Assembly: GCF_021502675.1 (NCBI RefSeq)
Contig: NZ_JAKFHA010000028.1
Location: forward strand, 1 to 64,000
Length of the DNA: 64,000 nucleotides
Direction: 5' to 3'
Source of the DNA: Yinghuangia soli
GTDB lineage: Bacteria; Actinomycetota; Actinomycetes; Streptomycetales; Streptomycetaceae
Shown: positions 17,199 through 27,146 of the stretch, one piece after another
Position numbering within the stretch: position 1 is the first letter of the stretch
Layout of the letters: every line of letters starts with the position of its first letter
Made by a program: the position numbers and the translations under genes
Notes under the pieces: model-generated
What the model was told of the DNA's origin: nothing
The model's database searches: none
The model's input: only the letters and a program-made list of their open reading frames with translations

Positions 17199-19211
17199 AT
17201 GCCCGACCGCACACCCGCCGATCCGCCCGCTTCCCCGGCAGACCGACCGGCCGACCGACCGGCCGACCCGCAGGCAGGTGCCGCGGCAGACGCGGCACCC
17301 GATCCGGCGGCCGAGGCCTCCGCCGGGAAGCCGCCCGGATCCACGGGCGCCTCGGCGGGCCGTGCCGCACGCGGGGCTGCGGGCGAGGCCGGCTCAGGGG
17401 CGAACTCTCCGGAGGGTTCGGAAGGTTCTCCGCGCACGTCGCCGTCCGGTGCGTCCGCGGGCCCGTCGGCGGGCCGGCGCGTGGCTCGCGGGCTGGCCGG
17501 GGCGGCGCTGGTCATCGCGGTGCTCACCACGCTCGCCCGGGTGGCCGGGTTCGGCCGCCAACTGGTCTTCAACGGGACGGTCGGCCCGACCCTGGTCGGC
17601 GACGCGTACGCCGCCGCCAACTACGTGCCCAACATCGTCTTCGACGTCGTCGCGGGCGGTGCGCTGGCCAGTCTCGTGGTGCCGCTGCTGGCCGGTCCGA
17701 TCGCGCGCGGCACCGTCGAGGAGGCCCGGCGCACCGCGTCGGCGCTGCTCGGCTGGGTGCTGCTGATCCTGGTCCCGGTCGCGGTGGCCGGCATGCTGCT
17801 GGCCCGGCCGATCATGGAGCTGCTGCTCCGCGGCCAGACCGATACGCCGGGCATGGTCGACCTCGGCACCGGGTTCCTGGTCGCCTTCATGCCGCAGATC
17901 CCGCTGTACGGGCTGGCGGTGGTGTCCGCGGGCATCCTGCAGGCGCACCACCGCTTCACCGCGGCCGCCGTCGCGCCGCTCGTGTCCAGCCTCGTGGTGG
18001 CGGGCGCGTACCTGGTGTTCGAGGCCGGGTACGACGGCGACGGAAGCGACCCGCAGTCGGTGCCGCGGAGCAGCGAACTCGTCCTGGGCCTGGGCACCAC
18101 GGCCGGGGTACTGGCCCTGGCGCTGTGCACGCTGGTGCCGCTGCGCGGGACCGGTCTGCGGCTGCGGCCCGCGCTGCGGTTCCCGGAGGGGGTGGCGCCG
18201 CGCGCGCGGCGGCTTGCCGCGGCCGGCGTGGCCACCCTCGTCGCGCAGCAACTCGCCACGGTCACGGTGCTGATGCTGGTCAGCGCGCACGCCCCGGACG
18301 GCGGTCTGGTGACCTACCAGAACGCGTGGATGGTCTACACGCTGCCGTACGCGATCCTGGCGGTGCCGATCGCGACCAGCGCGTTCCCGCGGCTGACCGC
18401 GGCCGCGCACGCGCGGGACCACGCGCGGTTCGCGGACACCGCAGCGTCGAGCACGCGCGCGGTGCTGCTGGTGTCGTTCGCGGGAGCCGCGGTGCTGGCC
18501 GCCACTGCGTATCCGGTGGCGGAGTTCTTCGCCCGATTGGGCGGCGGCAAGACCGACCCGGATGTCCTGGCCCGGGCGTTGGTCGCCTTCGCGCCGGGTC
18601 TGGTCGGCTACGGGCTGATGGCGCACCTGGGCCGGGCGCTGTATGCCCGCGGCCACGGGCGGGCCTCGGCCGGTGCGGTGGTGCTGGGCTGGCTGGCGGT
18701 GATCGTCACCGACGTGCTGCTGGTGCCCGCGGTGCCGCAGGACTGGGCCGTCGGGGCTCTGGGGTTGGGCAACACGGTCGGCATGACGCTGGCCGGGCTG
18801 CTGCTGGTGGCCGCGACCGCGAAGACCGCGGGTGGTGCGGCGCTGGCCGGCGTCGGACGCATCGCCGCGGGCGGCCTGTTCGCGGCCGCCGCGGGCCGCT
18901 TCGCCGGTGCCGCGGTGGCCGACCTGGTGGGAACGGGCGCCACGCCCCGCACGTTGATCAGCGGAACGGCAGCGGCGCTGGTCGGCTTGGCGGTTTTCGC
19001 CGCCGGGGCCTACATGACCTGCGGAGACGAGGTGCGCGCCCAAGTCCGGCGGGACCGAAAGGGCCAGGGCGAGACGGCCGCCGGAGGAGCCGAGCCGGAC
19101 AGCCGGACGGACGGGCAGACGGGCGGCAAGACGGACGGCAGCGCGGCCGACGGGACGGCCGACGGCACGGTGGAGGGCGAGGGCGGACGTGATGGCACGA
19201 CAGCCAGGTGA
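17199..19211 (+). CDS. murJ: MurJ-like lipid II flippase (MOP/MVF family)
   Basis: 670 residues. Residues 1-95 are a Pro/Ala/Asp-rich disordered cytoplasmic extension. About 14 membrane helices follow, starting GAALVIAVLTTLARVAGFGR, the usual start of MviN/MurJ proteins with the conserved Arg residues. The C-terminal 60 residues are charged and disordered. MurJ flips lipid II for peptidoglycan synthesis. It follows the MraY-like gene by 5 nt with no ribosome site, so translation is probably coupled. Streptomycetes carry several MVF-family proteins and this one could be a paralogue of the main flippase. Confidence 0.85.
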   Translation: MPDRTPADPPASPADRPADRPADPQAGAAADAAPDPAAEASAGKPPGSTGASAGRAARGAAGEAGSGANSPEGSEGSPRTSPSGASAGPSAGRRVARGLAGAALVIAVLTTLARVAGFGRQLVFNGTVGPTLVGDAYAAANYVPNIVFDVVAGGALASLVVPLLAGPIARGTVEEARRTASALLGWVLLILVPVAVAGMLLARPIMELLLRGQTDTPGMVDLGTGFLVAFMPQIPLYGLAVVSAGILQAHHRFTAAAVAPLVSSLVVAGAYLVFEAGYDGDGSDPQSVPRSSELVLGLGTTAGVLALALCTLVPLRGTGLRLRPALRFPEGVAPRARRLAAAGVATLVAQQLATVTVLMLVSAHAPDGGLVTYQNAWMVYTLPYAILAVPIATSAFPRLTAAAHARDHARFADTAASSTRAVLLVSFAGAAVLAATAYPVAEFFARLGGGKTDPDVLARALVAFAPGLVGYGLMAHLGRALYARGHGRASAGAVVLGWLAVIVTDVLLVPAVPQDWAVGALGLGNTVGMTLAGLLLVAATAKTAGGAALAGVGRIAAGGLFAAAAGRFAGAAVADLVGTGATPRTLISGTAAALVGLAVFAAGAYMTCGDEVRAQVRRDRKGQGETAAGGAEPDSRTDGQTGGKTDGSAADGTADGTVEGEGGRDGTTAR

Positions 19212-19657
19212 CCCGGTTCCTCCGGCCGGCCGCGCGGACGCGACGGGCCCGCAGGGCATGTCGGGCACGAGTGCGGCCGGCCGTGACCGGCGCCCGACCG
19301 CCTCGCGCTTCGCCGGCCTCCGCGGTGGCGTCTCGGCCGTCCGCACGGCGGGCGAGGTGCAGGTTCGCAGGATGGGCTGGGTGCGTGTGCGGCCGACGGT
19401 GATCGGTACCCGGCCTCGTTCCGGTGGCCCTGGCAGCTGCGCCACAGGCCTGGACATCCGCGGCTTGCCCGGCGCGGCGGCGAGGCCCGGTCGCGCGGCC
19501 TGTCTGCGCCGGGTGGCGGGTGCGGGCGACACGGGCGGGGGTGTGCGCGGGCAATTCGGTGCTGTTGCGGGACCATGGACGCCGGTCGGTGCGGGCCGTC
19601 GGCCGGTCGGCGGCCGGGGCGCCGGCACGTACGGGACGGGCGAGACGAAGGAGAGCC
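19212..19657. other. 446-bp gap between murJ and the GT4 gene
   Basis: No convincing gene. Open frames crossing it are Arg/Gly/Ala-rich with no recognisable domain, and the longest shares only a start-stop overlap with murJ. No tRNA, repeat or clear promoter was seen. It may hold the promoter of the glycosyltransferase gene. Confidence 0.6.
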
Positions 19658-20791
19658 GTGGCTGAGGGTACGTCGCAGGAGCGCGCCGGCAAGCCTGCCC
19701 GGCTGCGCGCGGTGCTGGTGCTGGCCACGGCGACCGGCGGTGCCGGGGCGCATGTGCGGTCGCTGGCCGAGGGGCTGTCGGCGCGCGGGGTCGCGGTGAC
19801 GGTGGCCGGGCCGGCGTCGACCGAGGCCCGTTTCGGGTTCAGTGCGGCAGGTGCCCGGTTCACGCCGGTGGAGATCTCCACGTCGCCGCGCCCGTCCGAC
19901 GTCGCCGCGGTGCGGGCGCTGCGCGAGCTGGCCGCGAGTGCGCATGTGGTGCACGCGCACGGGCTGCGGGCCGGGCTGATGGCCGCGACCGCGGTGGGCC
20001 GGCGGCGGCCGGGCCGTACTCCGCTGGTGCTCACGCTGCACAACGCGGTGCTGGCGACCGGCGCCAAGGGCGGTCTCGCGCACCTGATGGAGCGCCGTGC
20101 GGTGCGGGCCGCCGACGTCGTGCTGGGCGCGTCCGCGGACCTCGTGGACCGGGCCCGCAAGCTGGGTGCGGCCGATGTGCGGCTCGGTCCGGTCAGCGCT
20201 CCGCCGCTGCCCCCGCCGCGCCGCGACCCGGCCGCGGTGCGCGCCGAACTGACCAGTGCGGACCGGCCGATCGTGCTCGCGGTCGGGCGGCTCGCGCCGC
20301 AGAAGGCGTACCCGGTGCTGCTGGACGCCGCGGCGCGCTGGAAGACGCTCGACCCGGTGCCGCTCCTGGTGGTCGCGGGCGGCGGTCCGCTGTACGACGA
20401 GCTGCAGGCGCGGATCGACGCGGAGTACCTCCCGGTGCGGCTGCTGGGGCATCGCGACGATGTCGCGGACCTGCTGTCGGCCGCCGACGTGGCGGTGATC
20501 GCCAGTGAGTGGGAGGCCCGTTCGCTGGTCGCGCAGGAGGCGCTGACCGCGGGGGTACCGCTGGTGGCGACCGCGGTCGGCGGGCTGCCCGAGCTGTGCG
20601 GGGATGCGGCGGTGCTGGTGCCGTACGGCGACCCGGTGGCGCTGGGCGATGCGGTGGCCGAGGTGCTCGGCGACCCGCGGCGCCGCGAGGCGCTGGTCCG
20701 GCTCGGGCATGCGCAGGCCGAGACCTGGCCGGACGCGCACGACACCGTCGAGCAGGTGCTGAGCGTGTACGAGGAGCTCGGCCCGAACTGA
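19658..20791 (+). CDS. GT4-family glycosyltransferase
   Basis: 377 residues, GT-B fold. The N-terminal half begins RAVLVLATATGGAGAHVRSL with a glycine-rich acceptor loop and contains VVHAHGLRAGLMAA. The C-terminal half has VLAVGRLAPQKAYPVLLDA (donor phosphate Arg/Lys) and the EX7E motif in EWEARSLVAQEALTAGVP, then ATAVGGLPELCGD. These are standard for retaining GT4 enzymes. The GTG start has a strong GAAGGAG site 4-5 nt upstream. Its location after the steAB-murJ unit suggests an envelope glycan or glycolipid; the product is unknown. Confidence 0.88.
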   Translation: MAEGTSQERAGKPARLRAVLVLATATGGAGAHVRSLAEGLSARGVAVTVAGPASTEARFGFSAAGARFTPVEISTSPRPSDVAAVRALRELAASAHVVHAHGLRAGLMAATAVGRRRPGRTPLVLTLHNAVLATGAKGGLAHLMERRAVRAADVVLGASADLVDRARKLGAADVRLGPVSAPPLPPPRRDPAAVRAELTSADRPIVLAVGRLAPQKAYPVLLDAAARWKTLDPVPLLVVAGGGPLYDELQARIDAEYLPVRLLGHRDDVADLLSAADVAVIASEWEARSLVAQEALTAGVPLVATAVGGLPELCGDAAVLVPYGDPVALGDAVAEVLGDPRRREALVRLGHAQAETWPDAHDTVEQVLSVYEELGPN

Positions 20792-20803
20792 GCCGGCCGC
20801 CGT

Positions 20804-20829
20804 CCGGCCGCCGACCAGTCGGCGGCCGG
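20804..20829. terminator. Hairpin between convergent GT4 and DUF2254 genes
   Basis: A perfect 11-bp stem (20804-20814 with 20819-20829) with a CCAG loop lies in the 40-bp gap between two converging genes. No T run in either direction, as is common in high-GC actinomycetes. It probably serves both strands. Confidence 0.7.
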
Positions 20830-20831
20830 GG

Positions 20832-22199
20832 TCAGCCGATGCCCTGCCGGTCCGGGGTCAGCGCGAAGTCGCGTTCCGGGCCGGGCGGGAACGCCGCGTG
20901 CACGGCGTCGCGCAGCATCTCCTGCTGCTGGAGCAGCGGGCCGCGCCGGTGCTCCGGGGCGAGCCGCAGCAGGTCCTCCAGCGAGGCCGCCAGCCGCCGG
21001 GTGACCTGCGGGGACGCCGCGCCGTAGAGCCGCGTCTCGGTGTAGGCCAGGTCGACGATGTCGGCCCATTCGGGCACCGCCTCGACCACCCGTACGTCGC
21101 CCTTGCGGTCCAGGTGGGTGCGGGTGCCGAGCGGAAGCTGCAGCGTGCCGGCGAGCAGCATGTGCAGCCGGTCGAAGGAGTTGACCGCGGTGGTGGGGTC
21201 GTTGACGGCGGGGGACAGGGCGCGGGCCGAGATGTCGGACAGCTGCCGGAAGCCGTAGGCGAAGTCCTGGTGCATGCTGCGCTCGGTGCCCAGCTGCAGG
21301 GCGCCCGCGACGTCCACGGCCGCCGGAGGGGTGCCGTCGCCGTACACCTCCGCCAGGGGCGTGCCGTTGACGATGAAGTCGCCGACCCGCGGCGCGAGCC
21401 GCAGCACGACGCCGTGTCTTCGGGCGATCTTGACCAGGCGGCGGACGTCGACGTAGCGCAGCACGCCGCTCGGCCCGGCGTACGCGATGAAGGACGCGGG
21501 CGGCCCGTCCGGGGCCGCGGCGTGGCTGCGTTCGAGGTACCACAGCTCGCGGGAGGTCTCGCCCGCGACCGCGGCGATCACGTGGGTGACGCGCATCATC
21601 CGCAGCGTGGAGTCGACGTAGACGACGAACAGCACGAGGGACGTGATGACCAGGCCCATCGCGATGAACGACGAGACGAAGGGCTGGGCCTCCTCGGTGG
21701 TGGCCCGGCCCTTCTGCACGCGCAGCGCGAACAGGAACGTGCACAGGAACATCGCGAAGGTGGTCTTGGTGACGCGGTTGCGCACGTAGAGGCGGATCAC
21801 GCGCGGGGTGAAGCCGGACGCCATCTGCAGCGAGACCAGCGTGATCGAGAAGACCACGCCGATGAAGGTGAGCATCGCCGAGCTGATGGTGCCGATGACC
21901 GCCGATCCGGCGCCGCCGACGTTGTCGATGAAGTCGAGCAGCCGGTTGTCCTCGGTGCGCGCCGCTTCGTCGTGGATCTCCTGGTCGATGGTGAGCGTGG
22001 CGGTGGCCAGGAAGAACCCGGCGACGAGGCCGAGGACCGGTGCGAAGAGGAAGGAGTCGCGCAGCCGTTCGCGGAGCGTGGGGAACGCCCGGCGGCGCGG
22101 CGAGCGCGGCAGGTTGCGCCACGGCGCCGCGGCGGACGCGGCCGGGCCGCCGGCCGCACCGCCCGCATCGGAGCCTGCAGCCGCGCCCGCGTCGTCCAT
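20832..22199 (-). CDS. DUF2254 family membrane protein
   Basis: 455 residues. Four membrane helices are visible in the N-terminal half: FAPVLGLVAGFFLATATL, TISSAMLTFIGVVFSITLVS, TTFAMFLCTFLFAL and MGLVITSLVLFVVYVD. The soluble C-terminal half contains the conserved FAYGFRQLSDISARALSPAV followed by NDPTTAVNSFDRLHMLL, which defines DUF2254. The function is unknown; members are predicted integral membrane proteins, possibly channels or sensors. It lies 61 bp from the GH15 gene on the same strand and could be cotranscribed with it. Confidence 0.88.
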   Translation of the reverse strand: MDDAGAAAGSDAGGAAGGPAASAAAPWRNLPRSPRRRAFPTLRERLRDSFLFAPVLGLVAGFFLATATLTIDQEIHDEAARTEDNRLLDFIDNVGGAGSAVIGTISSAMLTFIGVVFSITLVSLQMASGFTPRVIRLYVRNRVTKTTFAMFLCTFLFALRVQKGRATTEEAQPFVSSFIAMGLVITSLVLFVVYVDSTLRMMRVTHVIAAVAGETSRELWYLERSHAAAPDGPPASFIAYAGPSGVLRYVDVRRLVKIARRHGVVLRLAPRVGDFIVNGTPLAEVYGDGTPPAAVDVAGALQLGTERSMHQDFAYGFRQLSDISARALSPAVNDPTTAVNSFDRLHMLLAGTLQLPLGTRTHLDRKGDVRVVEAVPEWADIVDLAYTETRLYGAASPQVTRRLAASLEDLLRLAPEHRRGPLLQQQEMLRDAVHAAFPPGPERDFALTPDRQGIG

Positions 22200-22260
22200 C
22201 TGTTCATTACGGCACGCGGGCGCGGCGCGGGCGCGCCGGGCTACTCCATCAGGCGGATGC

Positions 22261-24090
22261 TCAGGCCGACTCGGCCGCGGCGGCAGCCGAGGCGGCTCCG
22301 TTCTGCTCCAGGCGGCGCAGCGAGGTGAGGCGCAGTGCCGTGTCGATGAGCGGGACGTGGCTGAAGGCCTGCGGGAAGTTCCCGACCTGGCGCTGCAGGC
22401 GCGGGTCCCATTCCTCGGCGAGCAGGCCGAGGTCGTTGCGCAGCGCCAGCAGGCGTTCGAACAGCTCGCGGGCCTCGTCCACGCGGCCGATCATGGCCAG
22501 GTCGTCGGCGAGCCAGAACGAGCAGGCCAGGAAGGCGCCTTCGTCGCCGGTGAGGCCGTCGAGGCCGACGCCGTCGCCGCGGGTGGGGTAGCGGCGGACG
22601 AAGCCGTCCTCGGTGAGCTCGTGCTGGATCGCCTCGATGGTGCCGACCACGCGCTTGTCGTCCGCGGGCAGGAAGCCGACCTGCGGGATGAGCAGCAGCG
22701 AGGCATCGAGCTCGATCGAGCCGTAGTACTGGGTGAAGGTGTTGCGTTCGGCGTCGTAGCCGTATTCGCAGACCTCGCGGTGGATTTCGTCGCGGACGCC
22801 GCGCAGGTGCTCCAGCGGTCCTTCGGTGCCGTCCGCTTCGAGCATCTTGATGGTGCGGTCGACCGCGACCCAGGCCATGACCTTGGAGTGCACGAAGTGG
22901 CGGCGCGGGCCGCGGACTTCCCAGATGCCCTCGTCCGGGTTGCGCCAGTGCGACTCGAGGAAGTCCATGAGGCGCAGCTGCAGCTGGTGGGCGTGGTCGT
23001 GGCCTTCCATGCCGGCCAGGCGGCCGTGGTGGAGGGCGTCGACGACCTCGCCGTAGACGTCGAGCTGGAACTGCTCGGCGGCGGCGTTGCCGATGCGGAC
23101 CGGGCGGGAGTTCTCGTAGCCGGGGAGCCAGGAGGCCTCGTACTCGGTGAGGCGGCGCTCGCCGTTGACGCCGTACATGATCTGGAGGTTCTCGGGGTCG
23201 CCGGCCACCGCGCGCAGCAGCCATTCGCGCCAGGCCTTGGCCTCGTCGAGGAAGCCGGTGCGGACCAGGGCGGACAGCGTCATGGCGGCGTCGCGCAGCC
23301 ACGTGTAGCGGTAGTCCCAGTTGCGGACGCCGCCGATGTCCTCGGGCAGGGAGGTGGTGGGGGCGGCGACGATGCCGCCGGTGGGCGCGTAGGTGAGCGC
23401 CTTGAGGGTGATGAGCGAGCGGACCACCGCGTCGCGCCAGGGGCCCTCGTACGTGCACTGCTGCACCCAGTCGGCCCAGAACTCCTCGGCGGAGCGCAGG
23501 GCTTCCTCGGCGTCCAGGGGCTGCGGCGGTTCGTGGTGCGAGGGCTGCCAGGTGAGCACGAAGGAGATGCGGTCGCCTTCGCGGACGGTGATGTCGGAGT
23601 ACGTGGTCAGGCTGCGGCCGTAGGTCTTGGCGGCGGTGTCGAACCAGACCGCGTCGGGGCCGGCGACGGCGACCGTGCGGCCGTCGTCGTGGCGGCGCAC
23701 CCACGGGACGATGCGGCCGTAGTGGAAGCGCATGCGCAGTTCGGAGCGGACCGCGACCTCGCCGCTGACGCCCTCGACGATGCGCATGACGGCGGGGCCG
23801 GTGCCGTTGCGCGGCGGCATGAAGTCGATCACCCGGACGGTGCCGCGCGGGGTCTCCCACTCGGACTCCAGGACCAGGGAGTCGCCGCGGTAGGTGCGGC
23901 GGGTGGCGTGCCCGCCGGAGAGCGGCGCTATCTTCCAGCAGCCGTTCTCCTCGGTGCCGAGCAGCCCGGCGAAGACCGCCGGGGAGTCGAAGCGGGGCAG
24001 GCACAGCCAGTCGACGGATCCGTCGCGGGCCACCAGGGCCGCAGTCTGCATGTCCCCGATGAGGGCGTAGTCCTCGATGCGATTGCTCAC
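22261..24090 (-). CDS. Glycoside hydrolase family 15 protein (trehalase/glucoamylase type)
   Basis: 609 residues, intracellular (no signal peptide). An N-terminal beta-sandwich (IEDYALIGDMQTAALVARDG to about residue 250) is followed by an (alpha/alpha)6 barrel with the family signature GGVRNWDYRYTWLRDAAMTL and the IWEVRGPRRHFVHSKVMAWV segment. This length and order fit actinobacterial GH15 enzymes, including the mycobacterial trehalase, so trehalose or a short alpha-glucan is the likely substrate. GTG 24090 is chosen because homology begins there and AGGA lies about 12 nt upstream; the open frame continues upstream without homology. The stop is 61 bp from the DUF2254 start. Confidence 0.88.
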   Translation of the reverse strand: MSNRIEDYALIGDMQTAALVARDGSVDWLCLPRFDSPAVFAGLLGTEENGCWKIAPLSGGHATRRTYRGDSLVLESEWETPRGTVRVIDFMPPRNGTGPAVMRIVEGVSGEVAVRSELRMRFHYGRIVPWVRRHDDGRTVAVAGPDAVWFDTAAKTYGRSLTTYSDITVREGDRISFVLTWQPSHHEPPQPLDAEEALRSAEEFWADWVQQCTYEGPWRDAVVRSLITLKALTYAPTGGIVAAPTTSLPEDIGGVRNWDYRYTWLRDAAMTLSALVRTGFLDEAKAWREWLLRAVAGDPENLQIMYGVNGERRLTEYEASWLPGYENSRPVRIGNAAAEQFQLDVYGEVVDALHHGRLAGMEGHDHAHQLQLRLMDFLESHWRNPDEGIWEVRGPRRHFVHSKVMAWVAVDRTIKMLEADGTEGPLEHLRGVRDEIHREVCEYGYDAERNTFTQYYGSIELDASLLLIPQVGFLPADDKRVVGTIEAIQHELTEDGFVRRYPTRGDGVGLDGLTGDEGAFLACSFWLADDLAMIGRVDEARELFERLLALRNDLGLLAEEWDPRLQRQVGNFPQAFSHVPLIDTALRLTSLRRLEQNGAASAAAAAESA

Positions 24091-24547
24091 GCGGAATCCG
24101 TCCTGCCGTTGTCCGGCGTCGCGCTGTTCGTAGGGGGCCGTCCGGTTGGTGCACCGGACCCGGCCGCGAGCGGGCGGGACTGCTTCGGCGCCGGGTCGGC
24201 GCGGTGTCGCCGGGGTGCGCAGCGGGCGCCTCCGCGGCGCTCGCGGGCTCTTGATCAGGGTAGTCGACGCGCGTCGGCGATGACGCCTGGTCCGTGACTC
24301 TGCGTGCTCCCCGGGCGGGGGTTTCTCGCGAGTCGACACGGTTTCCGGCAAAATGACACCTCGGCGGTCACGCTCCGAATATGCCGGATCGTCCTGCGTG
24401 GTGACGGCCTCGCCTACGGGACGATGTCGCCGAGCGCTGTTACCCTGGTCTCCCGTGGACTTCTAGGGACCACTCCGGACCTCTTTGTCGAGGTGGAGAT
24501 TCCCCGTCGAATTCCCTCCTCGAATCACGACCCACGGGAGCCCCTCC
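24091..24547. other. 457-bp divergent promoter region, GH15 / pyrG
   Basis: No gene seen. It contains the control regions of two divergent genes. A TACCCT box at 24441-24446 could be a -10 element for pyrG, with a poor -35 (GGGACG, 24418-24423), giving a leader of about 95 nt. No attenuator or tRNA was recognised in that leader. Confidence 0.5.
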
Positions 24548-26263
<1,716 letters not shown>

Positions 26264-26311
26264 CCTCGCAGGCGGCGCGCGCGATGCCGCGCGTGAAGTG
26301 ACGTTCCCGAT

Positions 26312-26346
26312 GCGGGGGCGGCCCGGGAAGTCGGGTCCGCCCCCGC
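26312..26346 (+). terminator. Terminator hairpin after pyrG
   Basis: A GC-rich stem of 13 pairs with one bulged T (26312-26324 with 26333-26346) and an 8-nt loop lies 49 nt after the pyrG stop. No T run. Confidence 0.65.
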
Positions 26347-26358
26347 GTCGCGTTCCAC

Positions 26359-26364
26359 TACGTT
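26359..26364 (+). promoter_or_regulatory. Probable -10 of a leaderless Nudix transcript
   Basis: TACGTT is placed 7 nt before ATG 26372, the usual spacing for actinobacterial leaderless mRNA, and no Shine-Dalgarno site precedes that ATG. No good -35 is visible. Confidence 0.5.
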
Positions 26365-26371
26365 GTGCACC

Positions 26372-27040
26372 ATGAACGCCGAAGCCCAGCCCGTGCCTGC
26401 GCCGTCCGCCTCGTCCTCGCGGTTCCGCGACGCGGCCGAGGAGTGGCCGGTCACCGAGACGTCCGTCCCGTACCGGGGCCGGGTGACCGCGATGCGCTCG
26501 GACGTGGTGGTCATGCCGGACGGCGCCACCGCGCGCCGCGACTACCTGGACCACCCGGGCGCGGTCGGCGTCATCGCGCTGGACGAGGACGACCGGGTGC
26601 TGGTGCTGCGGCAGTACCGCCACCCGGTGCGGCAGAAGCTCTGGGAGATCCCGGCCGGGCTGCTGGACGTGCCCGGCGAGGCGCCGCTGCTCGCCGCGCA
26701 GCGCGAACTGTACGAAGAGGCGCACCACAAGGCCGACGCGTGGCAGGTGCTGGTCGACTTCTACAACAGCCCGGGCTCGTCGAGCGAGGCGATCCGGGTG
26801 TTCCTGGCCCGGGGCCTGAGCGAAGCAGTGGGGGAGCGGTACGAGGCGCACGGCGAGGAGGCCCACCTGGAGGTCGCGTGGGCGCCGCTGGACGAGGTGA
26901 TCGGGCTGGTGCTGGCGGGCGAACTGCACAACCCGACGCTGGTGGCCGGCGTCCTGGCGCTGGCCGCGGCGCGCAGCCGCCCGGGCGGCGAGGCGGCCCT
27001 GCGGCCGGGCGGCGCCCCGTGGCCGGCCCGGCCGTTCTGA
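26372..27040 (+). CDS. Nudix hydrolase, ADP-ribose pyrophosphatase type
   Basis: 222 residues. The Nudix box is in AGLLDVPGEAPLLAAQRELY with EEAHH following, so the catalytic REXXEE glutamates are present. Upstream, DYLDHPGAVGVIAL and VLRQYRHPVRQKLWEIPAG match ADP-ribose/NDP-sugar pyrophosphatases. The enzyme should cleave ADP-ribose to AMP and ribose 5-phosphate. The ATG is close behind a -10-like box (leaderless start). The last 25 residues are Pro/Gly-rich and unconserved. pyrG-Nudix is a conserved actinomycete neighbourhood. Confidence 0.9.
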   Translation: MNAEAQPVPAPSASSSRFRDAAEEWPVTETSVPYRGRVTAMRSDVVVMPDGATARRDYLDHPGAVGVIALDEDDRVLVLRQYRHPVRQKLWEIPAGLLDVPGEAPLLAAQRELYEEAHHKADAWQVLVDFYNSPGSSSEAIRVFLARGLSEAVGERYEAHGEEAHLEVAWAPLDEVIGLVLAGELHNPTLVAGVLALAAARSRPGGEAALRPGGAPWPARPF

Positions 27041-27146
27041 CAGCTGCCGCACGCGTACCGCCGTGCGTCGCGCGGGCAACCGCGGCGGCGTTCGCTACCC
27101 TGCGCAGCAGGACTGTCAGGGGACTGGGAAGAGGGGGTCGTCGGCA

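Noticed and set aside
19189-19665. 158-codon frame overlapping the murJ end
   Set aside because: Arg/Gly-rich with no domain, no ribosome site of note, and it runs into the start of the GT4 gene in another frame.
24441-24547. pyrG leader as a pyrimidine attenuator
   Set aside because: No terminator/antiterminator pair and no run of G at the predicted start that would support reiterative transcription.
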